A DNA stretch of 64,000 bases. Origin: Congeria kusceri (taxonomy: Eukaryota; Mollusca; Bivalvia; Myida; Dreissenidae). The notes under the pieces are model-generated. The model had not been told where the DNA came from. It worked only from the letters and a program-made list of their open reading frames with translations, and did no database searches. Position numbers and translations under genes: made by a program. The stretch covers positions 39,014,426 to 39,078,425 of the forward strand of contig CM051036.1 of NCBI GenBank assembly GCA_027627225.1, written 5' to 3'. Each line of letters opens with the position of its first letter. Within the stretch, counting starts at the first letter, position 1. Positions 1 to 13,165 of this stretch are shown here, piece after piece.

Positions 1-1212
1 ATACATTGACATATGTTTGAATATGTCATACATTGACACATGTCTGAATGTGTCATACACTGACATAAGTTTGTATATGTCATACATTGTCACAAGTGTG
101 TATATGTAATATATTGACAAGTCTGATGATGTCAAACATAAACACAAGTTTGTATATGCCATACATTGACACAAGGTTCTATATGCCATACATTGACACA
201 AGTCTGTATATGCCATACATTGACACAAGTCTGTATATGTCATACATTGACACAAGTCTGTATATGTCATACATTGACACAAGTCTGTATATGTCATACA
301 TTGACACAAGTCTGTATATGCCATACATTGACACAAGTCTGTATATGCCATACATTGACACAAGTCTGTATATGCCATACATTGACAAAAGTCTGTATAT
401 GTCATACATTGACACAAGGTTCTATATGCCATACATTGACACAAGTCTGTATATGTCATACATTGACACAAGTCTGTATATGTCATACATTGACACACGT
501 CTGTATATGTCATACATTGACACAAGTCTGTATATGCCATACACTGACACAAGTCTGTATATGTCATACATTGACACAAGTTTGAATATGCCATACATTG
601 ACACAAGGTTCTATATGCCATACACCGACACAAGTCTGTATATGTAAAACATTGACACAAGTCTGTATATGCCATACATTGACACAAGTCTGTATATGTC
701 ATACATTGACACAAGTCTGTATATGTCATACATTGACACAAGTCTGTATATGCCATACATTGACACAAGTCTGTATATGCCATACATTGACACAAGTCTG
801 TATATGTCATACATTGATACAAGTCTGTATATGCCATACATTGACACAAGTCTATATATGTCATACATTAAGTGTGTATAAGTCAAATATTGACAAGTTT
901 GATGATGTCCACATTAACACAAGTTTGTATATGCCATAAATTTACACAAGGTTATATATGTCATACATTGACACAATGTTATGTCATACATTGTCACAAG
1001 CTTGTATATGCCATACATTGACAAACATTTGTATATGTCATACATTGATGGAAGTATGTATATGTCATATATTAACAAAAGTTTGATGATGCCACACACT
1101 GACACAAGTTTGTACAGGCTAAACATTGGCACAAGGCTATGTATGTCATACATTGACTAAAAGTTATGTGTCATACATTGACACAAGTTTGTATATGTCA
1201 TATATTGACACA
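1..1212. repeat. 27-bp satellite array running off the left edge
   Basis: About 45 head-to-tail units of 27 bp, core CATACATTGACACAAGTCTG followed by TATATGC or TATATGT. Units between about 160 and 870 are nearly uniform. Those before 160 and after 880 are diverged, with indels, which is the usual pattern of a decaying array edge on the right. The left edge lies outside the window. The period is a multiple of three, so open frames run through it on both strands; these are by-products and not genes. Confidence 0.95.
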
Positions 1213-1279
1213 AGTATGTGTGATATGCTGAAGACAGTGAATGCATCAGATATTGCTTAAAGTTTAGCATACAGACAAA

Positions 1280-2998
1280 ACAAGAGGGCCATGAGGGCCC
1301 TAGGACGCTCACCTGAGACCTTGTAACCCAATTGGAATTTGCAAGGTGTGGCTTATTTTTATCCCAGGGGCATAATTTGAACAATCTTGAACTAACCTCT
1401 GGGCCTTGCGGTTCCAGGTAAAGATATTTAAAGTCATACTGCTATTTAAGTCTATATAAACCATGTGACCCCTTGGGGTGTGGCCAGATTTGACCCCAGG
1501 GGCATAATTTGAACAATCTTTGGACAGGCCCCTATGCAATGTTACGTACTACATATAGGAAAGCTGTGGGCCTTGCCGTTTCAGAGGAGAGGATTTTTAA
1601 AGTCATTCTGCTATGTGAGTATATATAAACCATGTGACCCCCAGGGCGTGACCAGTTTTGACCCCAGGGGCATAATTTGAACAATATTGTAGAGGACCAC
1701 ATATACATACCAAAAATGAAACCTCTAGGCCTTGCGGTTTCAGAGGGGAAGAATTTTAAAGTCATTTTGCTATATAAATTTATTTAAACCATGGGTGTAG
1801 TCAGTTTTGACCCATAGGGCATAATTTGAACAATCTTTATAGAGGACCACTATAGGATGTTACATACCAAATACGAAACCTCTGGGCCTTGCAGTTTCAT
1901 GAGAAGATTTTTAAAGACATTTTGCTATTTAAGTTTATATAAACCATGTGACCCCCAGGGGGTGGCCAGTTTTGACCCCTGGGGCATAATTTGAACAATC
2001 TTTGTAGAGGACAACTATATGATGTTACATACCAAATAAGAAACCTCTGGGCCTTGTGGTTTCTGAGGAGAAGATTTTTAAAGTCATTGTGTTATTTAAG
2101 TGTATATAAATCATGTGACACGGTGGCGTGGCAAGTTTAGGTTCCTAGGGGCATAAATTGAACATTATTTGTAGAGGACCACTATAGGATGTTACATACC
2201 AAATATGAAACCTCTGGGCCTTGCTGTTTCAGAGAAGAATATTTTTAAAGACATTTTGCTATTTAAGTCTATATAAACCATGTGACCCCTGGGGCATGGC
2301 CAGTTTTGACCAAGGGGCATAGTTTGAACAATCTTTGTAGAGGACCACTACAGGATGTTACATACCAAATATGAAACCTCTGGGCCCTGTGGTTTCAGAC
2401 GAGAAAATTTTTAAGGTCATTTTGCTATATATTCTATATAAACCATGTGACCCCCGGGCATGGCCAGTTTTGACCCCAGGGGCATAATTTGAACAAACTT
2501 TGTAAAGGACCACTAAAGGTTGTTACAAACCAAATATGAAACCTCTGAGCCTTGCGGTTTCAAAGGAGAAGATTTTAAAAGTCATTCTGCTATATATTCT
2601 ATATAAACCATGTGACCCCCGGGGCGTGGCCAGTTTTGACCCCAGGGGCATAATTTGAACAATCTTTGTAGAGGACAACTATAAGATGTTACATACCAAA
2701 TATGAAACCTCTGGTCCTTGCGGTTTCAGAGAAGATTTTTTAAGTTTACACTTTTTAAATCTATTTTTAGCTCTGGTGACCTACATATGCAGCGGACCGT
2801 AACGATTTGAACACGTTTAAAAGAGGGTCACCCAATTATCATTCCTGTGAAGTTTGGTAAAAATCTGCCAAGTGGTTTAGGAGGAGATGTCTTTTGAATG
2901 AAAAGTTGACGACGGACGCACGCACTGACGCACGGACGATGGACAAAGGGCGATCACCGAAGCTCACCATGAGCACTTTGTGCTCAGGTGAGCTAAAA
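1280..2998 (+). mobile_element. Pearl-like non-autonomous element, family 1 (full length)
   Basis: It starts ACAAGAGGGCC with a short palindrome (GGGCCATGAGGGCCC) followed by GCTCACCTGAG. It ends with a hairpin GAGCACTTTGTGCTC, then AGGTGAGCTAAAAA. GCTCACCTGAG and CTCAGGTGAGC are thus subterminal inverted repeats. The middle is about nine tandem units of roughly 140 bp (TGACCCC..GGGGCGTGGCCAG, TTTGAACAATCTTTGTAGAG, CTCTGGGCCTTGCGGTTTCA). The 3' domain, with AAGTTTGGTAAAAATCTGCC and a GACGGACGCACG-type tail, resembles the conserved tail domain of molluscan short elements. No protein is encoded. The architecture matches what is known of bivalve pearl elements and Helentron-associated elements; that assignment is inference. 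Confidence 0.8.
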
Positions 2999-4095
2999 AT
3001 AATCAAAATGATATCTTACATATTATTTTGATTACACTACAAATAAAACCAGAAACCAAATGAAGCAAATCCTTTTATTGTGTTAAGCAAGCATACTGAA
3101 AAAATACTGAAATCTCAACATGAAAAATGAAACAACAGCACAACTGTGTTGCCTGGAACTGCAGAACTTGGATGCAAAAGTAATCAGTGTAAATAAGGTT
3201 CCAGGAAAGAATCTGTAAATGATCCATTCATCCATTAATGTAGATCCTCTGTCAAAATTCAAGATAACCTTGATTCAGGGTTAAGATTTCAGCAAAATGT
3301 TGATGAATTGACAGGATTAAACTGAACATAACTAAGTTTTTCCTCCTCCGGAGTAATTAACTCTGCAGGAAATGGCTGGAAATAGGGTTTCCAACTGGGC
3401 GAAGATAATTAGAAACTTTAACTGCTTATGAATACTTATACTGGCATTTTGAATTATTGCAGTTTTGTATCAGTTTTTCTGCATCTGGTATTCGAACAAA
3501 ACAATTTTGAACACTGATTACATTTTATTTTCATTAAAATATTGAGATTACAAGGTGATAAGATGGCATATGGAATGCTATCTTGTATGTTAATATACAA
3601 AACCATAATATGTATATCTTCTGTAATGTATGTAACATTTTATTGTTGAGATATAAGGTGAGGAAATTAAGGAATGCTGAAACAGATTTTAACATGAGAA
3701 GCATCAACATGCCAATTATTTTATTTCAGTTGGTTTTCATAATATTTAGTTTATGAAATAAAACATAAAATGTGAAAAAAATGACATGAATTGTGGCTAA
3801 TAGTTCTTAAAATTGGCTTGAAATGTAAAAAAAATTGATGCTACTGAGCGACAATTGTTACAGAAACAAAATGCCCACTCAATATTATTATTATAATTAT
3901 AACAAATAATATTTTAAACAACTATCAAGATAATAATTATCATCAAATAAGTTATGCAGGCACAAATAATATAATAGTCTAGTTCGAACTATTGGAGTTG
4001 GCTAATTCTGTGTCTAAATTAGCGCCAGACCTACCAAATTATTGTGAATTTTATGACATACACATGTAGGATAGATAACATGGCCTTTGTAAAAT
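2999..4095. other. Unique AT-rich DNA, no gene seen
   Basis: No ORF or repeat copy was recognised. The patch at about 3340-3440 (CTCCGGAGTAATTAACTC and AGATAATTAGAAACTTTAAC) is less AT-rich and contains homeodomain-type TAATTA cores, but nothing further supports a function. Confidence 0.5.
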
Positions 4096-4099
4096 TATA

Positions 4100-4740
4100 C
4101 TCCCAACATGTGTTTAAACAAAGTGACCACCACATGGTTTGACCAAAGTGACCATAACATGGTTTGGGCAAAGTGACCATCACATAGTTTGAGCAAAGTG
4201 ACCATCACATGGTTTGGGCAGTGACAATTACATAGTTTGAACAAAGTGACCATCATATGGTTTGAACAAAGTGACCACCACATGGCTTGAGCAAAGTGAC
4301 CATCAAAGGTTTGAGCAAAATTACCACCACATGGCTTGCATGGACAAAGTAACCATCACATGGAGTAACCATCACATGGAGTAACCATCACATGGTTTGC
4401 ATGGACAAAGTGACCATCACATGGTTTAAGCAAAGTGACCATCACATGGTTTGCATGGACAAAGTAACCATCAAATGGTTTGAGCAAAAAGACCATCACA
4501 TGGTTTGCATGGACAAAGTGACCATCACATGGTTTGCATGGCCAAAGTGACCATCACATGGTTTGAGCAAAGTGACCAACACATTGTTTGAACAAAGTGA
4601 CCATCACATGGTTTGAACAAAGTGACCATCACATGGTTTGAACAAAGTGACCATCACCTGATTTGAACAATTTAAGCGACCATCACTTGGTTTGAACAAA
4701 GTGCCCATCACGTGGTTTGACAAAAGTGGCCTGATTGGTT
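4100..4740. repeat. Tandem array of about 25-bp units (ACAAAGTGACCATCACATGG)
   Basis: About 24 diverged copies of CAAAGTGACCATCACATGGT plus TTGA(A/G), with longer variants carrying an extra TTGCATGGA. Each unit includes the E-box CACATG. Units vary in length, so no frame persists for long; the short reverse ORF at 4095-4283 is a shadow of the array. Confidence 0.9.
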
Positions 4741-5699
4741 CATAGGTTGGAACATAATGCCCAAACAACTATAAAGTTAATCAAATATGTTTGTTATATA
4801 GTAAACATAACTTAATTTAAAAAAAAATCAAATTTAGTGTTTTGAACAATCATTACAACTAACTTTAATGCATCTATGGGTAAAAGAAATAACATAAGAA
4901 TCTAAACCACTTCAGTACCAGAAAGGAAAAACCACAATCAGACTGTATAATTATGGAAATAACAGCTAAGATGGGATAATGCAAATTAGGGTTATCAAAA
5001 AAGCCTTAATCACAAAGAAAGGTTCCAGCACACTGTGAATTCACATCCATATAAAATGAGAAATTAATCCTTCCAAATTGCCTCTTACACTGACATAAGT
5101 AGGTGATGTATAACAATGGCTAGCTAATTACAAAAACAATTAGTGGGAAAATTGATCTTTGATCAGAGCTGTATTTGTGATCCAAGATAAATTCCACAAG
5201 ACAGAATTTTGTGCTAAGGATAGAATGTGTTGCTTCTTGGGATACAACAGACGAAATGTGGTTATGATATTGATTGAACACAAGACCTTACTGATTATAA
5301 TTCTGATGTTGACATTGAAGTACTTCATAATATTTGCTGATTTTTAACGAATATTTTTTCATGTAAACTTCAAAATACTTCATTATGGCAGCTTTATATT
5401 TCAGGTAGTTCTTTTATTAGTTGTTGCATTCTTCACTTTTTATTTCTTTCAATTCATAATGTGATTTCATTACAAAGCATCTTGACTGCTCTTTTGAAAC
5501 ATGCATCCAGTCACATCCAGGCTCCATGACTACAAACATTCTTAAGCTTAATTTCAGGCCTAATCTTAAATACTAAACCAAGGAAAACAAAGCTCAAATA
5601 TAACAAGCATTCCCATTGGTCAACACTTTAAGTTAAGATTAAGTTTGAGATTGAGAACTTTTGTAATGGTAGAGCCAGGTCTCCACTGCATATCTGTCA
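4741..5699. other. Unique AT-rich DNA between arrays
   Basis: No repeat copy or convincing exon is visible. Short open frames on both strands at 5140-5347 overlap each other and have no start context or splice signals. Confidence 0.45.
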
Positions 5700-7610
5700 G
5701 TCTACACTATAGTCTGCACCACAGTCTGCAACACGCACCACGGTCTGCATGAAAAACAAAGCCACCACCATGCAGCACAATCCACACCATGTCCCACAGT
5801 CCGCACCATGCACCACAGTCCACACCATGTCCCACAGTCTGCACCATGCACCACAGTCCACACCATGTCCCATAGTCCGCACCATGCACCACAGTCTGCC
5901 CATGCACCACAGTCTGCACCAAGTCCCACGGTCCGCACCATGCACCACAGTCTGCCCATGCACCACAGTCTGCACCAAGTCCCACGGTCCGCACCATGCA
6001 CCACAGTCTGCACCTGGCGCCATTGTCTGCACCACACACCACAGTTCACACCGTGGTCCACACCATGCTTTGGTGGTCCACACCATGCACCACGGTATGC
6101 ACCATGTCCCACAGTCCGCACCATGCTCCACAGTCAATAAAAGTCCCACAGTCCACATCACACACCACGGTCTGCACCACTCACCACTTTTTGCACCATG
6201 CACCACGGTCCCCACCATGCACCATGGTCCGCATCATGCACCACAATCTACACCATGCACTGCAGTCTGCACCAAGTCCCACAGTCCGCACCACTCCCCA
6301 CTGTCCGCACCATGCACCACAGTCAAAAAAATGCACATCGGTCCACACCATGCACCACAGTCAGCACCAAGTTCCAAAGTCTGCACCACACACCACACCA
6401 TGTACATCGGTCCGCACTATGCACCATGGTCCGCACCATTCACCACGGTCCGCACCATGCACCACAGTCCGCACCACACACCACGGTCTGCACCACTCAC
6501 CACAGTCTGCAGCATGCACCACAGTCTGCACCATGCACCACAGTTCGCACCATGCACCAATATCTGCACCACACACCACAGTCCACACAACGGTCCACAC
6601 CATGCACCACAGTCTCCACCATGTCCCACACTCCACACCATAGCCCACACCATGCACCACAGTCTCCACCATGTCCCACACTCCACACCATAGCCCACAC
6701 CATGCACCACAGTTCGCACCATGCACCAATATCTGCACCACACACCACAGTCCACACAACGGTCCACACCATGCACCACAGTCTGCACCATGTCCCACAC
6801 TCCACACCATAGCCTACACCATGCACCACAGTTCGCACCATGCACCAATATCTGCACCACACACCACAGTCCACACAATGGTCCACACCATGCACCACAG
6901 TTCGCACCATGTCCCACACTCCACACCATAGCCCACACCATGCACCACAGTTCGCACCATGTCCCACACTCCACACCATAGCACACACCATGCACCACAG
7001 TTCGCACCATGTCCCACACTCCACACCATAGCCCACACCATGCACCACAGTTCGCACCATGCACCAATATCTGCACCACACACCACAGTCCACACAACGG
7101 TCCACACCATGCACCACAGTCTCCACCATGTCCCACACTCCACACCATAGCCCACACCATGCACCACAGTCTCCACCATGTCCCACACTCCACACAACGG
7201 TCCACACCATGCACCACAGTCTCCACCATGTCCCACACTCCACACCATAGCCCACACCATGCACCACAGTTCGCACCATGCACCAATATCTGCACCACAC
7301 ACCACAGTCCACACAACGGTCCACACCATGCACCACAGTCTGCACCATGTCCCACACTCCACACCATAGCCCACACCATGCACCACAGTCTGCACCATGT
7401 CCCACACTCCACACCATAGCCCACACCATGCACCACAGTTCGCACTATGCACCAATATCTGCACCACACACCACAGTCCACACAACGGTCCACACCATGC
7501 ACCACAGTCTCCACCATGTCCCACACTCCACACCATAGCCCACACCATGCACCACAACCTTCAACACGCACCACAGTCTGCAATAAGGTCTGCACCATGG
7601 TCCCCAACAA
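5700..7610. repeat. Minisatellite with higher-order structure (CACCATGCACCACAGTC)
   Basis: The basic unit is 17-19 bp, CACCATGCACCACAGTC(TG). From about 6540 to 7540 it is organised into 50-bp blocks (with TGTCCCACACTCCACACC) and 69-bp blocks (with CACCAATATCTGCACC), combining into 119-, 169- and 219-bp periods; the 219-bp spacing recurs at 6840, 7059 and 7278. The plus strand is C-rich and G-poor throughout. The long Cys/Trp-rich and His/Pro-rich open frames on the two strands come from this composition and are not proteins. Confidence 0.95.
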
Positions 7611-8620
7611 ACTATAGTTTGCACAATGTCCTAACACACACCATGTTCTCTCATAGGACGGGTTTTTTCATGGCACTGTAAGAATGTTGTTTGTCTGTTC
7701 ATGTTATATTGTTATTAAGAACAGGTACTGATATATTATCAATTATCTGTCTCTGTGACTCAAAATGACTGAACACAGATGATATTATATTACATTATAT
7801 TATACGTTTATATATAAACGTCAATCACCTGTAATGTGCAGATGTTTGCAACAAATATAACTGCTTAAAGTTAAAAGCAATATAACATAATTATGACATT
7901 ATTATCAGTATGGAACAAACTAACCAAGATCCTTACATTGAATATTTATGGTTTTTAACTACAAGGCATCACTGTGCTGCAAATATTTACTTTCAGTATC
8001 AACAACACAGTGCTAACAATTACTCCCACAAGGGAGATCTACTTTGATTCCACAAGCATGTATAATCAAGAGCACAAAAATGGTGCCAAAAAGCCTTTAC
8101 ATGAAGAAACAATTAACAGAAGTTTAAGTTTTGTTATAATTCGGCAATTAGGTTCAATCAGAGAGGAATAAACAAGTGTTAAACATTTCAGGACTTCTTC
8201 AGGTGTCAGAAAAAAATCATGAAGGAAATGCAAGTCATTAATTAACTGCCTCATTATGAACAGGTTTTCCCACTTGAGGAATTTTAATAGCCTCCAAATG
8301 GATGGGAAATGGGCAAGGGACCTGAAGATGAAAACATTATATTTTGTTATCCAGAATGTATGAAAATCATTAATAAAAAATTTATTATTATGCATCAGAT
8401 TGTTATAATATCCTTTTAATATATATATATATAATAGTAAAATCCATTAATCCATAGCAAAAATAATTTTGAAAAACCAACTGTATAGCAAGATACAAAG
8501 GGACTTGTTCACAGATTTTCGCATTTTTTTTAAGTATGCCATTAAATGTCTTAACTTGACAGATTTAAGCATTGGAACTAAAAATAAAATAAAGTATTTA
8601 GAAAACAAAATTAAAAAAAC
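7611..8620. other. Unique AT-rich DNA
   Basis: No gene or repeat copy recognised. There is a short TA microsatellite at about 8418-8432 and a palindromic ATATAAACG/CGTTTATAT patch near 7806. Confidence 0.45.
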
Positions 8621-8623
8621 TTG

Positions 8624-8693
8624 GTCCAAATGGGGTTCGAACCAGGCCCTCCGGATTAAAAGGCTATTGCCTTAACCACTCGGCCATTCTGAC
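8624..8693 (-). tRNA. Degenerate Leu/Ser-type tRNA-like sequence
   Basis: On the minus strand a Pol III A box (TGGCCGAGTGGTTAAGGC) and B box (GGTTCGAACCC) are intact. The ends GTCAGAA and TTTGGAC can pair as a 7-bp acceptor stem with one mismatch. GGCCGAGTGGTTAAGGC is typical of tRNA-Leu and tRNA-Ser, but the sequence is only about 70 nt, lacks a long variable arm, and the expected anticodon arm does not pair. It is therefore more likely a pseudo-tRNA or a short-element head than a working tRNA. Confidence 0.55.
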
Positions 8694-8800
8694 TTCTATA
8701 TTTTACTCTGCATTATTTACTTTATGTAAGTGTTGCACGTGATGTTAACATTTTCAACGAAAACAACAGAAACACTCCAAATTATTCCATCGTTAAGCGT

Positions 8801-8977
8801 TGTTTGTTTTGATTTTTCGCCGTATTTAACAGTATTTCAGTCATATAACGGCGGTCAGTTAACCTACTCACACTTTTCCTGTGTAAGCTGGTTTACCAGT
8901 ACTGGGTGCAAATACTTATGCCAGTAACTGACAATTGCCCTACTTGAATCAGAGATAGGGGGAGAATGGCCGTAGAA
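8801..8977 (-). mobile_element. SINE fragment, 3' body without the tRNA head
   Basis: Read on the minus strand, it holds the body shared with the SINEs at 31.6, 35.0, 39.6 and 55.5 kb: GGCCATTCTCCCCCTA, GTCAGTTACTGGCATAAG, TACTGGTAAACCAGC, GTGTGAGTAGGTTAAC and the tail GGCGAAAAATC plus CAAAACAAAC. The tRNA-derived 5' head is missing at the right end. Confidence 0.85.
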
Positions 8978-11012
8978 ATAAAAAAAACGATACAAACGCT
9001 TTATAATTTTATCGATTTCAACTGATGATTACTCATAAACGAAATGGTTTTTACAGTATATTTCTAGGTCCGTAGTGTTATTTGGCTCCCTTGTATACAT
9101 TGTACTTTTATTTTTGGAATCGGTGACAAAAAGTCGATTCTAACATGATATGACATATTTTTGCAATTGTAATTGGAACTATTTTTTACTATGCTCCACT
9201 GAGTATAGGGACTTCTTTTTGCATTGTTTATTGGGTAGTGTAACAACCATAATTTTGTTCTTTGTCTATAGAAAAATTAGCGAGTATCATGTTAGAATTA
9301 AAAATCCTCTTTGGAGTCCTTCATTTACAGGGAAGCTTGCAATATATTGTGAATAATAAATGAATTTAAGGGCTATAGTAATTTGTGTTTTCATTGTTGC
9401 TATTTCAATTATTTTATTCGGTGTAGCTGTCTTAGATCACTTTTGACCTAGATTTCTTGCGATAATTATGCAGCGGGAAAATTGAATGCCAATAGAATTG
9501 GGCAAATTTTCTAATTTTAGGGAATGCAAACTTCAAACAATGGTTTAACGTATACCAATAACTGTTGCATACTTTTGGGGATTAAAAATTTACATAATTG
9601 TTTACATAAGCGGTTAAAATGAAGTTATAAACATATCCTCGACATATACTCTAGAACTGAGACTAATTATGAACGTATTTTCTCATTGTATGACATAAAC
9701 AGAATGCTGTTAATTCACGTAACAAAATAACTATTTTGTTTAGCCTACCTTTATATAAGCAGTACGCTCTATAAATAGCAATTGTGCAATGTTCCCATTA
9801 ATTAATCTCACTCACAGAGTTGCCGTTCTATGTAGTCCATTGATTCTAGCGAGTTCATCGTCATTCTAAAAATAGCGCGCGTCGCTAGCAAACCGTTGTA
9901 TAGCTGTGTTAATACACTCGTACATGCATCAATAATAGCGTTCAAAGAATCATAAACCTAAAAATTTCAATAAATGGGGATTTATATTATAAACTTACTG
10001 TTAATTTGAATTAAAATTGTGGTTACGATTTATTAACGATTATTTATAATTGCGTCTTTCTATCAACTTCTCCAGTGCGTCTTTCTATCAACTTCTCCAG
10101 TAGATGTTATTTAATCTGTAAAAAATTGCTACATTTTCTATAGATAAAATGTTATGAAAGAAGATTCGGAATTCGTCGAATTGTTATTCGCGTAGCATGA
10201 ATACACAATTGCAATACTAATTAAACACAGGAATCCTAATTAAACACAGGAATCGTTGATATATCATATTTCTACTGATATAATTTAAAATCGTCATAGT
10301 CTAATGAATTTTTATGTTTGCGTTATCAGAAATATCAGAAAGTCTTAACATTTCAAAAATCGCTGAATATTGCTTTTTATTGGGATACACAGTATAAATG
10401 CTTATTTGACTTCAAATCGTTATTATATTAGATAACTAACATGAATGGTATATTACCGGCACTATAAATAACTATATAGACTCGTCTATAATTTTAATTC
10501 ATTCCCGAATTTATTTTCTTACATTGTTAATTTGTTAAATTGGCTTGACAAATTCAGATAACAATTATGTTAACCTAAATTATTTTGGTTACTCAAATAT
10601 CACTGGTGGAAACATGGAGTTGTATAATTGGTTCATTCACGGCATAGATCTTAATTATAATTTTATTTAATTTTTAAATTTATAAATTTATCTCAAATTA
10701 ACTTTTGGGTCCGAGAAGTTTTCTTATTGTGTCCAAAAAATCTGGGGTCTAATAAGTCTCCTAATATTGGTGGGGACTAAAAAATCTGGGGTCTGAGAAG
10801 TCACGTAACCGATCATCTTGGCCGTCTTTTTTAAAGACATTTCTTGTTTAAATTGTAATTGTACAAGTACATATAAAACGTTTTTAAAAATGTATTACAT
10901 TTACATCCTCAATAAATAATTTGTATTTATTTTCAATATACAGTTATACACAAAAATATTAACATAATTATTTGGCAATTATTAAAACATTTATATGGAC
11001 GTTATATATATA
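8978..11012. other. Unique AT-rich DNA with small duplications
   Basis: No gene seen. GCGTCTTTCTATCAACTTCT followed by CCAGT is duplicated in tandem at about 10052-10102, and a 16-bp stretch ending AAACACAGGAATC is doubled near 10220-10255. A TATAAATAG box lies at about 9770, with a CTCACTCACAG stretch some 30 bp downstream. This is a chance-level promoter resemblance with no ORF behind it. Confidence 0.4.
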
Positions 11013-11808
11013 ACTAGAATTGTCGCATAAGTGACAGAAATAACCCCACAATATGGCCTTGTCACAAAACTATGGCAACCATTCAAAAGAAATGGACAGA
11101 GAGAGAATGCTTTAATTTGTGAATGGTCAACAGTGTATTTGGAAAAATTTAATTTTAATTGGAGCCAAAATTCTGTCAACCAAAGTTGAACTTGATCTGT
11201 ATTTTATGATGTTACACCTATGTACCAAAAATAATTTAAATACGTGAAGCCTTTCATGAGTTATTGTCCATGTTTTTCAGGAATTTAAGTCAAAAAGAGG
11301 GGCCATAACTGTGTCAAAATTTAGTAGTTTGTAACCAAAGTCAAACTTGACCTGTATTTTATGATGCTACACATAAGTACCAATAATTATTTAAATATGT
11401 CAAGCCATTGTTGACTTATCGTCAGGAAACCATGTTTTTAGGGACCGAATTTAGTGGTTTGTAACCAAGTCGTACTTGACTCTTATTTTATGATGCTAAA
11501 CTTGTGTAATAAGAATAATTTCAATACGTCAAGCCATTCTTGAGTTATCGTCCGGAAATCATGTTTTTAGGGAATTTTAAGTCGAAAAGGGGGCATAACT
11601 CTGTCAAAATTTAGTGGTTTGTAACCAACATCGAACTTGACCTGTATTCTATGATATTACAAATGTGTACCAAAAATTATTTGAATATGTCAAGCTTTTC
11701 TTGAGTGATCATTCAGAAACAAAAAACCAACAGACTGACAGACCGATGGACCGACGAGCTCACTCCTATATACCCCCCCCCCCTAAATTTCGTTTGTGGG
11801 GGTATAAC
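11013..11808 (+). mobile_element. Pearl/SINE-like element with about 145-bp tandem core
   Basis: It starts near ACTAGAATTGTCGCATAAG. Diverged units carry GTAACCAAAGTC, CTTGACCTGTATTTTATGAT, TTTAAATACGTCAAGCC and TTGAGTTATCGTC. It ends with a GACAGACCGATGGACCGACG tail, an 11-13 nt poly-C run and GTGGGGGTATAA. The layout (short 5' head, tandem core, GACGGAC-type tail, terminal GGGGGTATAA) matches the other families here, but the sequence is distinct. No coding capacity. Confidence 0.75.
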
Positions 11809-12989
11809 AACCAGTTATACTTATTTAGGTGCTATTCTGCAATGATATCTAAAGGTGTGATACTTTTGATTATGTATTATTACAGTATATCTATTAACAT
11901 TTATTCATTTACTTTTAGATTGATAAAAAAGGTAAATCCTTTAAATTAGTTTGAAACAATTGTCGTTAACATATAAACACATTTGAATAACACAAAGAGA
12001 TTGTAAACTCAAAGCAAATGCCTACTGTTTTAACATTGTTTATGTTGCAGCTGACCATGTCTTTTTAAACCACCATGACCGTCAAAAAGCTTTCAAAGGC
12101 ATTTTCCAGTCCTGACCTTGTTCAAGTTCAAGCATTCAGACCAGCAGTAGCATCCTCATATGACCTCCAAATGACCTACAGCCCTGCCCTAATCTCAAGT
12201 GTTTGGGTCATTTACCATAATTAATATTTTTCCAAATGCTGGGAAAATCTCATTAATGTGCACCATGATTAAGATCATAGGCCTGCTTCAGTTTTGTTTT
12301 CTTGTCAAAATAGACAGGAAGTGGTGGACCAGGGTATTATCAGACACTGTTCTTAATTAGCTACTGTCCGATATTTCAATGTTGCATTTTCTCAATTGCC
12401 TTCACTAATATCTGATTACAGAGTAACTTTTTTATCTCTTGATTTTACATTCCCATTATTTTTTTATTGGTATCAGGAATAGTTGTGAATATATACATTA
12501 GGTCTTATTATCTTATATTCTTGAAAAAAATAAGTTTTTATTTTTTTTAACAAGTTATTATATTTACCTCTGACAAGGTCATAACCTCCAGATTTGCTTT
12601 TTTTCTGGAAACATTGAAATAGACAAACTGATAAAATATTTCATTGTGGTGGTGATCTTGGAAAATTAATGTTGGAAATTAGGATATATCCATTCTCCTT
12701 ATTACCAGACAATAATGATAATCAAGTGTTTGTTACTGCAAAGTGTCTTAATAAAATCCATGTCCGCTTTATATGTTGTACAGGAAGGGGCCTTATATGC
12801 TGAAAAGTCACTATTTCAATAAACAAAGCTATGGTGATTGATAATCCTCATAAGGCCAACATTTTTTTATCGTTTGTTTTACAGGAGAACGGACCGTAAT
12901 TTTCGACAAAATCAAATCAAAATAAAAGTAACTTTTGTAAATTTTATTTATAATTTTTGCACCGACTTCGTATTTTATTCGTAGCGCAA
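11809..12989. other. Unique DNA, no gene seen
   Basis: AT-rich sequence. A stretch at 12090-12200 contains dispersed TGACCT words (TGACCTTG, TGACCTCC, TGACCTAC) and may be an eroded element fragment. No ORF. Confidence 0.4.
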
Positions 12990-13165
12990 AAAAAAAATTG
13001 CCGATAGCTAAATTGTATCGTAATCTGTTCCAAAAAGTTGTTTGCCCAAACAGTGTTTCGTCGTGCCTAGTCGAGTTATATTATGCGTCAGCGACTTTGA
13101 TTGGCTGTTACAAAGGATATTAGCCAATGGGTGAGTATATTACAAAAACGTTATTTTTTTTTTAA
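12990..13165 (+). promoter_or_regulatory. Promoter-like region upstream of the 13.2-kb gene candidate
   Basis: Two CCAAT-box-like sites in opposite orientations (GATTGGCTG at about 13099 and AGCCAATGGG at about 13123) lie 40-70 bp before the ATG at 13166. The region is richer in CpG than its surroundings (CGACTTCGTATTTTATTCG, TTTCGTCGTGCC, GCGTCAGCGAC). This fits a TATA-less metazoan promoter, but it is inference from motif density alone. Confidence 0.35.

Noticed and set aside
87..939. Long Tyr/Ile/Asp-rich open frames in several frames
   Set aside because: They lie in the 27-bp satellite, whose period is divisible by three, so all frames stay open without selection.
1..7610. CRISPR-like arrays
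   Set aside because: The tandem arrays have no unique spacers between identical repeats, no neighbouring cas genes, and the DNA is eukaryotic.
5697..7681. Open frames up to 406 codons rich in Cys/Trp (minus) or His/Pro (plus)
   Set aside because: They follow from the skewed composition of the minisatellite, exist in several frames at once, and lack any domain or gene context.
9760..9830. TATA box with initiator
   Set aside because: TATAAATAG is expected by chance in AT-rich DNA, and no open frame or CpG enrichment follows.
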